In this document: positions 1-7,198 of the stretch, piece by piece
Layout: each line of letters opens with the position of its first letter
How positions within the stretch are numbered: position 1 is the stretch's first letter
DNA from: an uncultured Polymorphobacter sp.
GTDB taxonomy: Bacteria; Pseudomonadota; Alphaproteobacteria; Sphingomonadales; Sphingomonadaceae
DNA length: 8,608 bases
NCBI GenBank assembly: GCA_937871645.1
Contig: CALMPZ010000013.1
Coordinates: 1 to 8,608, forward strand
Direction: 5' to 3'
Position numbers and translations under genes: made by a program
The notes under the pieces: model-generated
Told to the model about the DNA's origin: nothing
Seen by the model: only the letters and a program-made list of their open reading frames with translations
Databases searched by the model: none

Positions 1-2108
1 CCATTGCCGGTGTTGTCGAAGGTGACGCTGCCCGCAGCGTTGCCAAGGTTGGCATCGGCGCCCACCTGCACGGCGCCGTTGCCGATGAAGGTGCCACCCG
101 CATAGCTGTTGGTGGCACTGAGGACGAGTGTACCGGTACCTTCCTTGCGCAGGCTGCCGGTGCCGTCGACCGCGCCAGCGAGGTCAAGCAGGTTGCCCAT
201 CGTGTCAAAGGTGTTGGCGTTGGTCAGCGTGAACGGACGCAAGGTCGCGATGCTGGCGCTGGTTTCCAGCGTCGAATTGTCCATCGCCACAGCGCCGAAT
301 GCACCCAGTGCGCTGTCGGCGCCAATCTGCACGATGGCGTCGGTGATGCTGGTTCCACCGGTATAGGTGCTGCCGCTGGCGAGAGTGATACGTCCGCCGC
401 CGACCGAGTCGGTCAGGTTGAGCGGCAGCGTGTTCGAGCCGCCGTTGTTGGCGATGAAGCCGTTCAGCGTGAACTGCTGGCCACCGGCATCGATCGTCGC
501 GTTATTAGCGACCTGAATGTTCTGGCCGATGGTGCGTGCGCCGCCGATTGCCTTGATCGTCGCGCCGGCCTTGATATCGACGCGGTTGGTGCCGGCTGCC
601 GTACCGAACGCCGCGTTGTTACCAACGCCGATGGTCCCTGCGCGCACCGAGAACACACCCGAAAGCGTGCTGCTGCCGGTCAGGTTGAGCTGGCCAGCGC
701 CGATCTTGTCGAGCGGACGCGTACCGCCGACTTGGCTGATGTTGCCGGCCTGCGTCGCGAGGTTGGTGCCCGCGACATTAAGCTGAGTGGAATTGCTGTT
801 GATGATCAGCGGTGTGTTGACGGTGACACCGTTGGCATAGGTAATGATCGAACCTTGCGTTTCGATGCCGCCGGTACCGCCAGCATTGTCGCTGCCCAGC
901 ACCAATTCGCCCGATTGAACGATGATACCGCCGGAGAAGCCGCTGTTGTCGCCGTCAAGTTCAAGCACACCGCCCGAACCGGGGGTGTCGAACAAGGGGT
1001 TGGTGCCGTTGTAGGTCAACTGGCCACTGCCAGTGATGTTACCGATCAAGCCAACCAAATTGCTGCCGATCAGGATCGTGCCCGAATTCGACATGGTGAC
1101 AGGTGCGCTCGAAACCGAGACTCCGCCTGCGGTCAGGTCGAGCACCCCGTTGCCGGTGCCGGCAAATACCAGCGCATCACCGATGGTGGCACCAGTACCG
1201 TTGCCGATGGCGAGTGTGCCGTCATTGATGGTGGTGGTACCAACATAGGCTGACATGTCACCGAACAGGTTCAGCGTGCCGGAACCATCTTTGCTCAGAC
1301 CGCCGCCTGTAATGCTGCCGGTCAGAGTATCGCTATTGCCACCGATATCGAGTGTTCCGCCAGCGCCGAGGTCGAGGTCGCGCGCGCTGCTGAAGCTGCC
1401 CGTGAACAACAGCTTGCCGCCGTTGGCCATGGTCACGTCGTTCGCCGCATCGCCGAGATAGCTGTCGGCGCCGACCGACAGTGTGCCGGTATCGATGAAG
1501 ACACCGCCCGAGAAGCTGTTGGCGGCGTCAGTCAGCACCAAGGTGCCCGGGCCGTCGGCGTTGAGGCCACCGAGGCCGTCAATCAGGCCGTCGAGCGTCA
1601 GGACGTCGCTGCCGACGGCAGTGAAGAAGCTGTTGCCGGCGACCAGTGAAATGTCGTTGGCAAGCGCGACGCTGGCACCGTTGGTCGACACACCGGTGTT
1701 GTTGGCGAGGTTGACGTGACCACCGCTGAACGCGCCGTCGGTGTTGATGACGATGGTGCCGGCGTTGATGTTGGTATCACCAGCGTAGGTGTTGTCCTGA
1801 GTCAGCAACAGCTTGCTGGCGCCGGCCTTAGTCAGGCCGCCGGCGCCCGAGATGGTGCCATAGATGTTGAGGCCGTTGGGCGCACCGGTGGCACCCGAAT
1901 CGAGCGTTGCATTACCGGCCAGCACGATGTCGTGCGTCAGGTTGATGCCCGAGGTCCCGGCGAACAGCGTCGTTCCCGACGCCATCGTCAGCACGCCGCC
2001 CAAACCGAGCGCATTGTCGTGCCCGAGGCCGAGCGAGCCACCGTTGAGGTTGATGTCACCGGTGAAAGTGCTGTTGCCGTTGAGGCTGAGCGTCGAACCG
2101 GCATAGTC
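1..2108 (-). repeat. Second beta-helix repeat series: at least 8 units of about 93 residues
   Basis: Residues about 1411-2112, continuing past the window edge. Anchor positions equivalent to the Lys of KxGxGTL fall near 1411, 1504, 1594, 1683, 1786, 1878, 1978 and 2065. Spacings are 93, 90, 89, 103, 92, 100 and 87. Recognisable cores include DNTYAGDTNINAGT after K1504, DGPGTLVLTD (1595-1604), KIGAGQLNLTG (1878-1888), SGSTYTGGTSI near 1989-1999 and KEGTGTLVLS (2065-2074). The unit length and internal order match the first series, so both series probably descend from the same unit type. The last visible residues (FDNTGNG, with the final codon split by the edge) are in mid-repeat, so the protein is considerably longer than what is shown. 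Confidence 0.82.
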
Positions 2109-5100
2109 GATGTCGAGCACAGTGCCGATACCAGTGAGCGTCGAAGCGATTGTCGTGGCGATCCCCGCATCGGCCATGATCACCGACGAAGCAGCGCCAT
2201 TGAGCGTGCCGTTGATGACGCTGTAGCCATCTGTCTGGAAATACAGGCTGGCAAAGTCCTGCGTGCCCGAAACGTCGACGATGCCTGCCGCCGCAGTGAA
2301 TACGGCATCGATACCGTTCCACGTGCCGTTGGTGGCGCCGGTCGAATCGGTCCAGTTGGTCGCGGACGAATCCCAAATGTGGGTGCCGCCTTCGACAACG
2401 CCCGCAAGCGCATTCGGGCCATCCCAATACTGGGTAATGGTGCCGTTGACGAGCAACGTGACAATGCCCGCGACCGAAACGTCAACGCCGAAGAATACGC
2501 CCGGCAGGCTGCCAATCGGCGTGACCGTAAGGCCGTTATTGGTCAACGAGCCCGGGGTGTAGGTGAACAGCGTGTAGCTGCCGAGACCGAAGCCGGTGAG
2601 GTTGTTGATGTTGAGCGTGCCGTCGAGGGTCAACGCGCCGTTGATGGCGACCTGATCGTTGGTCCCCGGCGCCGCGAAATCCCAGTTGAGCAGCGAACCG
2701 CTGCTGAGGATGAGGGTCTGCGTGTTCAGCGTACCGATGCTGTCGACGACCGTCGCGTCACCCGGATTGATGATACCGCCGTTTTGAACGGTGGTGGCGC
2801 CGAAATGCAGCTGGCCGTCACCGGCCAGCGTACCACCGGACACGACTTGATAATCCAAAGCATTCAGGTCGCCCGTCACGTTTGCGGTGCCCGAAACGAT
2901 CACATCTTCTGCACCGCTGAACCCGCCGCTGTGGGCCAGCGTTACGACGCCCGAACCATAGACTTCAAGGCTGGTAGGAAGGAAGAACGAACCGATCTCG
3001 CCGGTAAGCACAAGGTCGTTTGCGCCACCAACAAAGTTGGACGATAACGGCACGAGGCCGATGTCCTGCGCCAGCGTCAACGAACCCACGGCGCTGCTGC
3101 TCAGTGTGCCGCCGTCAAGAACAAGCGTGGCCGAGTTTGCGCCGATCGAATTGGCATTACCCACCACCAAGCGGCTGTCGGTCACCGTCAAGACGCCGGT
3201 GAAGCCGGTATTTGCGCCGGCGACATTCCAGGTGGTACCGGTGCTCAACAGTTCGAGGTCGCCCGCGCCCGAGATTGCACCATTGAGGTCAACGGTGGGG
3301 CCAAGGCCGCCGGAGTTGTCGATAATACCACTATCGCCCGCGCCGATGACGAGATTGTTGGTAAGAGTCGGGCCGGTGCCACCAAGGCCAAGCGTACCGT
3401 TGATGAATGTAATGTCGCCACCACCGGTGGCAGCGGCGCTGGTGACGTCGACCCGGCCCTGGCTGATGGTGAGACCGGCGAACGCATTTGCTGCATTGGA
3501 CAGCGTTAGCGTGCCGACGCCGGCCTTGTTGACCAGACCGGCACCGGTGATCGCGCCCGAAATTTCGCCGTTGAAGCCTGCGGTGTCGATGTTGCCATCG
3601 GCAGTCATCGTCATGTTGTGGGTGAAGGTCGTGGCGTTGGCGAATTCCAGCGTCGCACCCACGCCTGCGAAATCAAGCGCACCGGTACCGAGATTTACAT
3701 CCGCGCCTGCGACCAGCGTTGCGCCAGCGCCGATCGACGTTGCGGCGTGCGTGTTGGTGCTGGTCAAGGTCAGCTTGCCACTGTCGGCTAGCACGTTGAG
3801 CGTTGCCGGACCCGAAATGTCGCCATTGATCGTCAGATCGCTGGCGTAGATGACTGCCGTGGTGCCCGACAGAATGACATTGTTGGCGAGCGTCACGCCA
3901 AGCGCATAGCCCCCAAGCTTTGCGCCGTCGCCCAGCGTCAAGTCGCCGGTGCCGAGTGCGTCGTTGTTGGAAACATCGACATAACCCGAGGTGATGTCGG
4001 TTCCGCCGCTATAGGTATTGGTACCGCGCAATACGAGATAGCCAGCATAGGTCATCACCAGCTTGCCGGTGCCATCGACAGTGCCATCGAGTTGGAAGCG
4101 CGTCGCATTGGCGCCGACAGTCGAGGTGCCGTTGATGGTGATGTCGTTGGCGATATCGAAGTTGGATGCCGACGCGCCGCCGAGGCTGGTGCCATCCTGC
4201 ATGATGATCGCGCCGGTGCTCAACGCGGTCTGGCTATCGATGTTGATCGCGCCTGCATTGAGGTTGGTGCCGCCGGTGTAGTCGCTGCCACCATTGGTCA
4301 GGATGAGGGTGCCGGCACCTTCCTTATCCAACGTGCCGCCAGCCAAATTGTCATGGATTGCGCCATTCAGCGTCAGTGTGTGTACGCCGGTGTTGATAGC
4401 AGAAGGGAGGCCGACATAGACATCGTTGCCAAATGTCAAATTGTTGGCACCGGCCAACAGCGTCGAGCCGGTCGCGAGCACGACATCACCGCCAACACCG
4501 AAGGCGTTATCGGCAGCAATTTCCACGTCGCCGTCATTGACGAGGGTATCGCCCGTATAAGAGTTGCCACTATTCGACAGCACAAGCGTGCCGGCACCGT
4601 GCTTGATCAGATCACTGCCGCCAAAGACGACGCCGGAAAGCGTCAAGCTATTACCGTTGGTATCGATGGCACCACCGTTCAGCGAAAGATCGTTGGCGAG
4701 GTCGAGGCCGTTGATGACAGCCTTGAGTTCGCCGCCCACCAAGGCAACGCTGCCACTGCCGAAGCCCTGCGCATTTGCCAAACCCAGCGTGCCCGCCACG
4801 ATCACGCTGTTGCCCGAAAGGGTATTGGCACTGCTCAATTGAAGCGTACCTGCGCCGTGCTTGATGAGACCACCGCTGCCGGTAACAATCGAAGTCAGAT
4901 TGAAGTTATTTGCAGCATCGACGATGTCAAAGGCGCCATCGCCGAGTCCGAGCGTGATCGGACGGCTGGTCGACGTGAAGCTGGTGCCCGTGACCTGCAA
5001 CGTGCCACCAGCCAAGCCGAGCGCCGAAGCGCCGACGCCGAGCGCGGCGCCGCTACTGACCGAAATCGCGCCGCCGTTGATCTGGGTGCCCTGCGAATAA

Positions 5101-6338
5101 TTGCCCGCCGTGTTGGTCAGGAACAACGCCCCGCTGCCGGCCTTGATCAGACCACCCTTGTTGGTGACGGTCGAATTGTTGATCGCGCCAGTCAGTGTCA
5201 AGTCATTGCCGTTGGTATCGACTGTCAGGAACTTGTCGCCGCCCGCACCGCCGACAGCGAAATTGTTGGCAAGCGAAAGTGCTGCAGCACGCGCCACCAA
5301 AGTACCGCTCGCTGCGACGCGAACCGCCTGAGTGCCAAGGGCGTTGTTATTGCCGACGCCCAAGGTTGCGCTCTGCACGAAGGAAATCGTTCCAGTATAG
5401 CCGCTATTGTCGCCCATCAGACGGAGCTCGCCGATGGGGCTGCCGGCTACAACGCCGAGGTTGACCGCCGAAGCGCCGGCAAACGTACCCGTAGCGATGA
5501 TGGTCTGGCTGGCGTCCATGACGAAGCTCGTCGTGGCGTTGATGGCGAACATGTTCGACAGTGTTGCGGTGAAGGTTCCAGTTTCGACATCAATTCGACC
5601 GGCGTCGATTGTGGTGAAGGTCGCTAGCGCGCTACCAAGCGCATTGGTGCTGCCAACGCTGATCGTGCCGAAACCCGATGCCCCGCCGACGGTAAAGCCG
5701 CCATCAAAACCCGAATTGTCACCGGTGATGTGCAGGTCACACGAGCAAGTCTTGGTAAGGACGAAACCTGCGGCACCGGTGATCTGACCCGACAGCGTCG
5801 TGTTGTTCATCGTGATCGAGCTGTCTGCGGTAACGATGATATTGTTCGCAAGCACCTGATCGGCGCCTGTCGCAGCCATTTCGCCACCATTGAGCGTAAT
5901 CGCGCCAGTGCCGAACGAATCGCCGAAGCCAAAACCGAGGATACCCGAGGTGATCGTCGTACCGCCGGTGTATGTGTTATGGCCATTGAGGTTCTGTTGC
6001 GCGCCGACGGCGCCGTTCATGACGATCGAAATCTGCTCGGCGAGGCTGGTTTCCAGAATGGCGCCGCTCATGTCGAATGACCCGGCCGCGGTCGTGAAGG
6101 TCAGCGTCGCCGGGCCAACACCGCCGGTGTTGGTGACGTTGCCGCCACCGGTCCGGTTATCCACCGATTGGCTGACACCAGCCAGGTCGAGCGCCTGAGC
6201 GTGCGCAGCCAAAGGATAGAGGAGCACCGCACTGCCAAGCAGCAGCGCCGTGAGCGAACCACCGTGACGCCGGAAGCCGTTCTTTTCGCGACGATTCGCG
6301 AGGACGACCGGTGCAGCGTTCGAACGTGATGCAGTCAT
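1..6338 (-). CDS. Giant autotransporter-type surface protein with PATR beta-strand repeats (partial, 3' end outside window)
   Basis: The frame opens with ATG at 6338 and stays open for 2,112 codons to the window edge; I checked every codon and found no stop. Residues 1-47 are a signal peptide. The rest is a low-charge Gly/Asn/Thr/Ser/Ala-rich chain with about 20 copies of the autotransporter-associated beta-strand motif (pattern KxGxGTLxL-x-G-x-NTYTGGT-x-I-x-x-GxL). Examples are HNTYTGGTTITSG (residues 120-132), KHGAGTLVLS (579-588), KEGAGTLILT (672-681) and KEGTGTLVLS (2065-2074). Proteins of this family form long beta-helices exported through or anchored on the outer membrane, usually as type Va autotransporters with a C-terminal barrel of about 270-300 residues. 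The barrel would lie beyond position 1, so the secretion class is inferred, not seen. Adhesion or biofilm roles are common in the family, but nothing here shows a ligand. The start is supported by a Shine-Dalgarno at 6346-6351. Residues 1190-1365 look like an internal cap and a second passenger start. The only cysteines are C198 and C200. A secreted protein with a different C-terminal anchor is the main alternative. Confidence 0.9.
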   Translation of the reverse strand, partial: MTASRSNAAPVVLANRREKNGFRRHGGSLTALLLGSAVLLYPLAAHAQALDLAGVSQSVDNRTGGGNVTNTGGVGPATLTFTTAAGSFDMSGAILETSLAEQISIVMNGAVGAQQNLNGHNTYTGGTTITSGILGFGFGDSFGTGAITLNGGEMAATGADQVLANNIIVTADSSITMNNTTLSGQITGAAGFVLTKTCSCDLHITGDNSGFDGGFTVGGASGFGTISVGSTNALGSALATFTTIDAGRIDVETGTFTATLSNMFAINATTSFVMDASQTIIATGTFAGASAVNLGVVAGSPIGELRLMGDNSGYTGTISFVQSATLGVGNNNALGTQAVRVAASGTLVARAAALSLANNFAVGGAGGDKFLTVDTNGNDLTLTGAINNSTVTNKGGLIKAGSGALFLTNTAGNYSQGTQINGGAISVSSGAALGVGASALGLAGGTLQVTGTSFTSTSRPITLGLGDGAFDIVDAANNFNLTSIVTGSGGLIKHGAGTLQLSSANTLSGNSVIVAGTLGLANAQGFGSGSVALVGGELKAVINGLDLANDLSLNGGAIDTNGNSLTLSGVVFGGSDLIKHGAGTLVLSNSGNSYTGDTLVNDGDVEIAADNAFGVGGDVVLATGSTLLAGANNLTFGNDVYVGLPSAINTGVHTLTLNGAIHDNLAGGTLDKEGAGTLILTNGGSDYTGGTNLNAGAINIDSQTALSTGAIIMQDGTSLGGASASNFDIANDITINGTSTVGANATRFQLDGTVDGTGKLVMTYAGYLVLRGTNTYSGGTDITSGYVDVSNNDALGTGDLTLGDGAKLGGYALGVTLANNVILSGTTAVIYASDLTINGDISGPATLNVLADSGKLTLTSTNTHAATSIGAGATLVAGADVNLGTGALDFAGVGATLEFANATTFTHNMTMTADGNIDTAGFNGEISGAITGAGLVNKAGVGTLTLSNAANAFAGLTISQGRVDVTSAAATGGGDITFINGTLGLGGTGPTLTNNLVIGAGDSGIIDNSGGLGPTVDLNGAISGAGDLELLSTGTTWNVAGANTGFTGVLTVTDSRLVVGNANSIGANSATLVLDGGTLSSSAVGSLTLAQDIGLVPLSSNFVGGANDLVLTGEIGSFFLPTSLEVYGSGVVTLAHSGGFSGAEDVIVSGTANVTGDLNALDYQVVSGGTLAGDGQLHFGATTVQNGGIINPGDATVVDSIGTLNTQTLILSSGSLLNWDFAAPGTNDQVAINGALTLDGTLNINNLTGFGLGSYTLFTYTPGSLTNNGLTVTPIGSLPGVFFGVDVSVAGIVTLLVNGTITQYWDGPNALAGVVEGGTHIWDSSATNWTDSTGATNGTWNGIDAVFTAAAGIVDVSGTQDFASLYFQTDGYSVINGTLNGAASSVIMADAGIATTIASTLTGIGTVLDIDYAGSTLSLNGNSTFTGDINLNGGSLGLGHDNALGLGGVLTMASGTTLFAGTSGINLTHDIVLAGNATLDSGATGAPNGLNIYGTISGAGGLTKAGASKLLLTQDNTYAGDTNINAGTIVINTDGAFSGGHVNLANNTGVSTNGASVALANDISLVAGNSFFTAVGSDVLTLDGLIDGLGGLNADGPGTLVLTDAANSFSGGVFIDTGTLSVGADSYLGDAANDVTMANGGKLLFTGSFSSARDLDLGAGGTLDIGGNSDTLTGSITGGGLSKDGSGTLNLFGDMSAYVGTTTINDGTLAIGNGTGATIGDALVFAGTGNGVLDLTAGGVSVSSAPVTMSNSGTILIGSNLVGLIGNITGSGQLTYNGTNPLFDTPGSGGVLELDGDNSGFSGGIIVQSGELVLGSDNAGGTGGIETQGSIITYANGVTVNTPLIINSNSTQLNVAGTNLATQAGNISQVGGTRPLDKIGAGQLNLTGSSTLSGVFSVRAGTIGVGNNAAFGTAAGTNRVDIKAGATIKAIGGARTIGQNIQVANNATIDAGGQQFTLNGFIANNGGSNTLPLNLTDSVGGGRITLASGSTYTGGTSITDAIVQIGADSALGAFGAVAMDNSTLETSASIATLRPFTLTNANTFDTMGNLLDLAGAVDGTGSLRKEGTGTLVLSATNSYAGGTFIGNGAVQVGADANLGNAAGSVTFDNTGN
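2109..2888 (-). other. Passenger cap-like segment followed by a Trp-rich second-passenger start
   Basis: Residues about 1151-1410 interrupt the regular repeat. The first part contains INPGDATVVDSIGTL (1190-1204), then LLNWDF (W1219) and ALTLDGTLNI. This matches the PG...SIGTL / GSxLxxE/D...DQ..V.G...L.GTL pattern that normally closes an autotransporter passenger just before the barrel. The second part contains QYWDGPN (1303-1309), then HIWDSSATNWTD and a TWNGIDAVF segment. That pattern is familiar from the beginning of repeat regions in other PATR proteins. Five of the six Trp codons in the visible 2,112 residues fall here (1219, 1305, 1322, 1329, 1340); the sixth is W1037. No barrel sequence separates the two parts. 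I read this as a junction between two passenger modules; this is by eye, not by profile search. Confidence 0.6.
2889..6014 (-). repeat. First beta-helix repeat series: 12 units of about 92 residues
   Basis: Residues about 109-1150. I took the position equivalent to the Lys of KxGxGTL as anchor. Anchors fall near residues 109, 196, 299, 399, 493, 579, 672, 762, 850, 938, 1031 and 1126. Spacings are 87, 103, 100, 94, 86, 93, 90, 88, 88, 93 and 95 (mean about 92). Each unit has the PATR core, then a turn of the type NNALGTG or DNAFGVG, then strands such as LANDISLNGG and DTNGNSLTLSG leading into the next GGLxKxGxGTL. Units are diverged from each other. The clearest DNA-level similarity I noticed is 22 of 25 bases between 5197-5221 and 4642-4666, which are 555 bases (two units) apart. 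The likely fold is a right-handed beta-helix, inferred from the family. Confidence 0.85.
6198..6338 (-). other. Signal peptide of the giant surface protein (residues 1-47)
   Basis: Residues 1-27 are a long polar, basic n-region containing NRREKNGFRRHGG (15-27). A hydrophobic core follows at about 28-44 (SLTALLLGSAVLLYPLA), then a canonical signal peptidase I site AHA|QA, predicting cleavage after A47. Sec-dependent export is the simple reading. The n-region is much longer than the usual 5-10 residues. Extended signal peptides occur in large autotransporters, but I do not recognise the classical ESPR consensus here. There is no lipobox cysteine near the cleavage site, so it is not a lipoprotein. 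Confidence 0.88.
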
Positions 6339-6345
6339 TTTGAAG

Positions 6346-6351
6346 CCCCTC
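6346..6351 (-). promoter_or_regulatory. Shine-Dalgarno of the giant surface protein gene
   Basis: Read on the minus strand, GAGGGG stands 7 bases (CTTCAAA) before the ATG at 6338. Spacing and purine content are good and fix this ATG as the start. A longer same-frame start is not needed, because the signal peptide begins properly here. Confidence 0.75.
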
Positions 6352-6460
6352 AGACACGTGTAGCCCATTAACACCCGTTCAGATTGAACCAACCGTTTGC
6401 AAATCGCAACCCGAATTTTGGTCCATTTCTGCTGGAATTAGTGAATCTTAGTGGTTCTAA

Positions 6461-6478
6461 GGACGACCGTTTTCGTCC
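6461..6478 (-). terminator. Possible weak terminator hairpin downstream of maiA
   Basis: A 6-bp G+C-rich stem GGACGA / TCGTCC with a 6-base loop lies about 57 bases past the maiA stop. On the minus strand it is followed by TTAGAACC, not by a T-tract, so efficient intrinsic termination is doubtful. It abuts a second inverted repeat (6447-6461). It could instead be a protein-binding site or chance. Confidence 0.3.
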
Positions 6479-6534
6479 GGAATTGCGTCTCTATCGGCGC
6501 GATTCATGCGTATTTACGCCTATGCTGCAGCGCA

Positions 6535-7185
6535 TCAAACGGCGTCGGGCTGGGCTTCAGGTCGCGCCTTGCGAAGCATTGGCAAGGCATTCAATTTTTT
6601 ATCGATTGCGACCATTGACGGGAATGCGGTCAAATCGGCACGAATTCGGCGGGCATTATACATCTGCGGGATGAGGCACAGGTCGGCAAGTGTCACCGAG
6701 TCGCCGAACAGGTAGCGGCCAGTGCTGGTGGCGGCGGTTTCCTCGAGCGCGGCGAAGCCGGTGGTGATCCAGTGTTCGGCCCAGAGGTCGACCGACTCGG
6801 GCGCCACGGCGAGCGGGCCCTTGAGGTAGTTGAGCACGCGCAGATTGTTGAGCGGGTGGATATCGCAGGCAATCGTCAGCGCCGCGGCGCGGATGCGGGC
6901 GCGGGCGACGGCATCACCGGGCAGCAGCGGCGGATCGGGATAGGTTTCGTCGATGTATTCGATAATGGCGAGGCTCTGGTTGAGCCCGACATCGCCGTCG
7001 ATGAGGTAGGGCACCAGCCCCTGCGGGTTGAGCATGGTGAAGCCGATGCCGCTCTGCGCACCGCTGCGCAGGTCGATGGCCTTGCTTTTGTAGCCGAGGC
7101 CTTTGAACGCCAGTGCCAGCCGGACGCGGTACGCCGCCGACGAGCGCCAATAGCCATAGAGGATGCGGTTGGCGTCGGCGGACAT
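6535..7185 (-). CDS. maiA: Maleylacetoacetate isomerase (zeta-class glutathione S-transferase)
   Basis: The protein has 216 residues, the usual length for the family. The enzyme isomerises 4-maleylacetoacetate to 4-fumarylacetoacetate with glutathione as cofactor, in cytoplasmic tyrosine/homogentisate breakdown. The N-terminal thioredoxin-like domain (about 7-85) has the zeta active-site stretch RSSAAYRVRLAL (14-25), corresponding to SSCxxRV, with S15/S16 retained and the Cys replaced by A17; I recall such replacement in many bacterial homologues. It continues with NPQGLVP (53-59, cis-Pro P59) and QSLAIIEYI (70-78, glutathione gamma-Glu contact). The helical C-terminal domain (about 90-210) has DIHPLNNLRVLNYL (108-121), typical of zeta enzymes, and the folding motif DSVTLADLCLIPQ (162-174). 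The gene begins 11 bases after der. Homogentisate dioxygenase and fumarylacetoacetase are not in the window, so the substrate rests on family similarity; a related aromatic-ring-cleavage isomerase is possible. Confidence 0.9.
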   Translation of the reverse strand: MSADANRILYGYWRSSAAYRVRLALAFKGLGYKSKAIDLRSGAQSGIGFTMLNPQGLVPYLIDGDVGLNQSLAIIEYIDETYPDPPLLPGDAVARARIRAAALTIACDIHPLNNLRVLNYLKGPLAVAPESVDLWAEHWITTGFAALEETAATSTGRYLFGDSVTLADLCLIPQMYNARRIRADLTAFPSMVAIDKKLNALPMLRKARPEAQPDAV

Positions 7186-7192
7186 GGCGGGG

Positions 7193-7198
7193 CTCCTC
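7193..7198 (-). promoter_or_regulatory. maiA Shine-Dalgarno overlapping the der stop codon
   Basis: On the minus strand the sequence TGAGGAG carries the der stop (TGA, 7199-7197) and the Shine-Dalgarno GAGGAG, followed by 7 bases and the maiA ATG at 7185. Ribosomes finishing der would sit directly over this site, which favours translational coupling. Confidence 0.75.

Larger units (their letters stand above)
6339..6534. other. Intergenic region between maiA and the surface protein gene
   Basis: These 196 bases are visibly richer in A+T than the flanking genes. They should contain the 3' end of the der-maiA transcript and the promoter of the surface protein gene. I see no good -35/-10 pair on the minus strand: the best candidate, TTGCGA with CAATCT 17 bases on, matches the -10 consensus poorly. 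Short symmetric elements are present: GTTCA-N3-TGAAC at 6377-6389, ACACGTGT at 6354-6361, CTTAG-N5-CTAAG at 6447-6461, GGACGA-N6-TCGTCC at 6461-6478, and GCGT-N4-ACGC at 6508-6519. A direct repeat TTAGTG recurs with a 10-base period at 6438 and 6448. No small gene or structured RNA is convincing. Confidence 0.6.

Noticed and set aside
1716..3047. Long plus-strand open frame of 443 codons
   Set aside because: It is the same kind of codon-aligned antisense shadow of the repeat protein, without domain or start signals.
4092..5627. Long plus-strand open frame of 511 codons inside the surface protein gene
   Set aside because: It is codon-aligned antisense to the real gene. It stays open because the sense frame rarely uses the Leu codons TTA and CTA and the Ser codon TCA. 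Its product is an Arg/Ala/Asp-rich string with no recognisable domain and no good ribosome binding site seen.
1..6338. Recurrent G+C-rich words (gttg/gccg/ggtgcc) suggesting a CRISPR or a tandem DNA repeat
   Set aside because: The recurrence follows the protein repeat with a period near 92 codons and variable DNA sequence. There are no identical short repeats with uniform spacers.
6361..6420. Candidate promoter TTGCGA / CAATCT on the minus strand
   Set aside because: Spacing is 17 bases, but the -10 element matches the consensus at only two of six positions, so it is not supportable as a promoter call.
6384..6674. Plus-strand frame of 96 codons from the intergenic region into maiA
   Set aside because: It overlaps the maiA coding end antisense and has no clear Shine-Dalgarno or recognisable protein features. 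The stretch is better explained as intergenic plus shadow.
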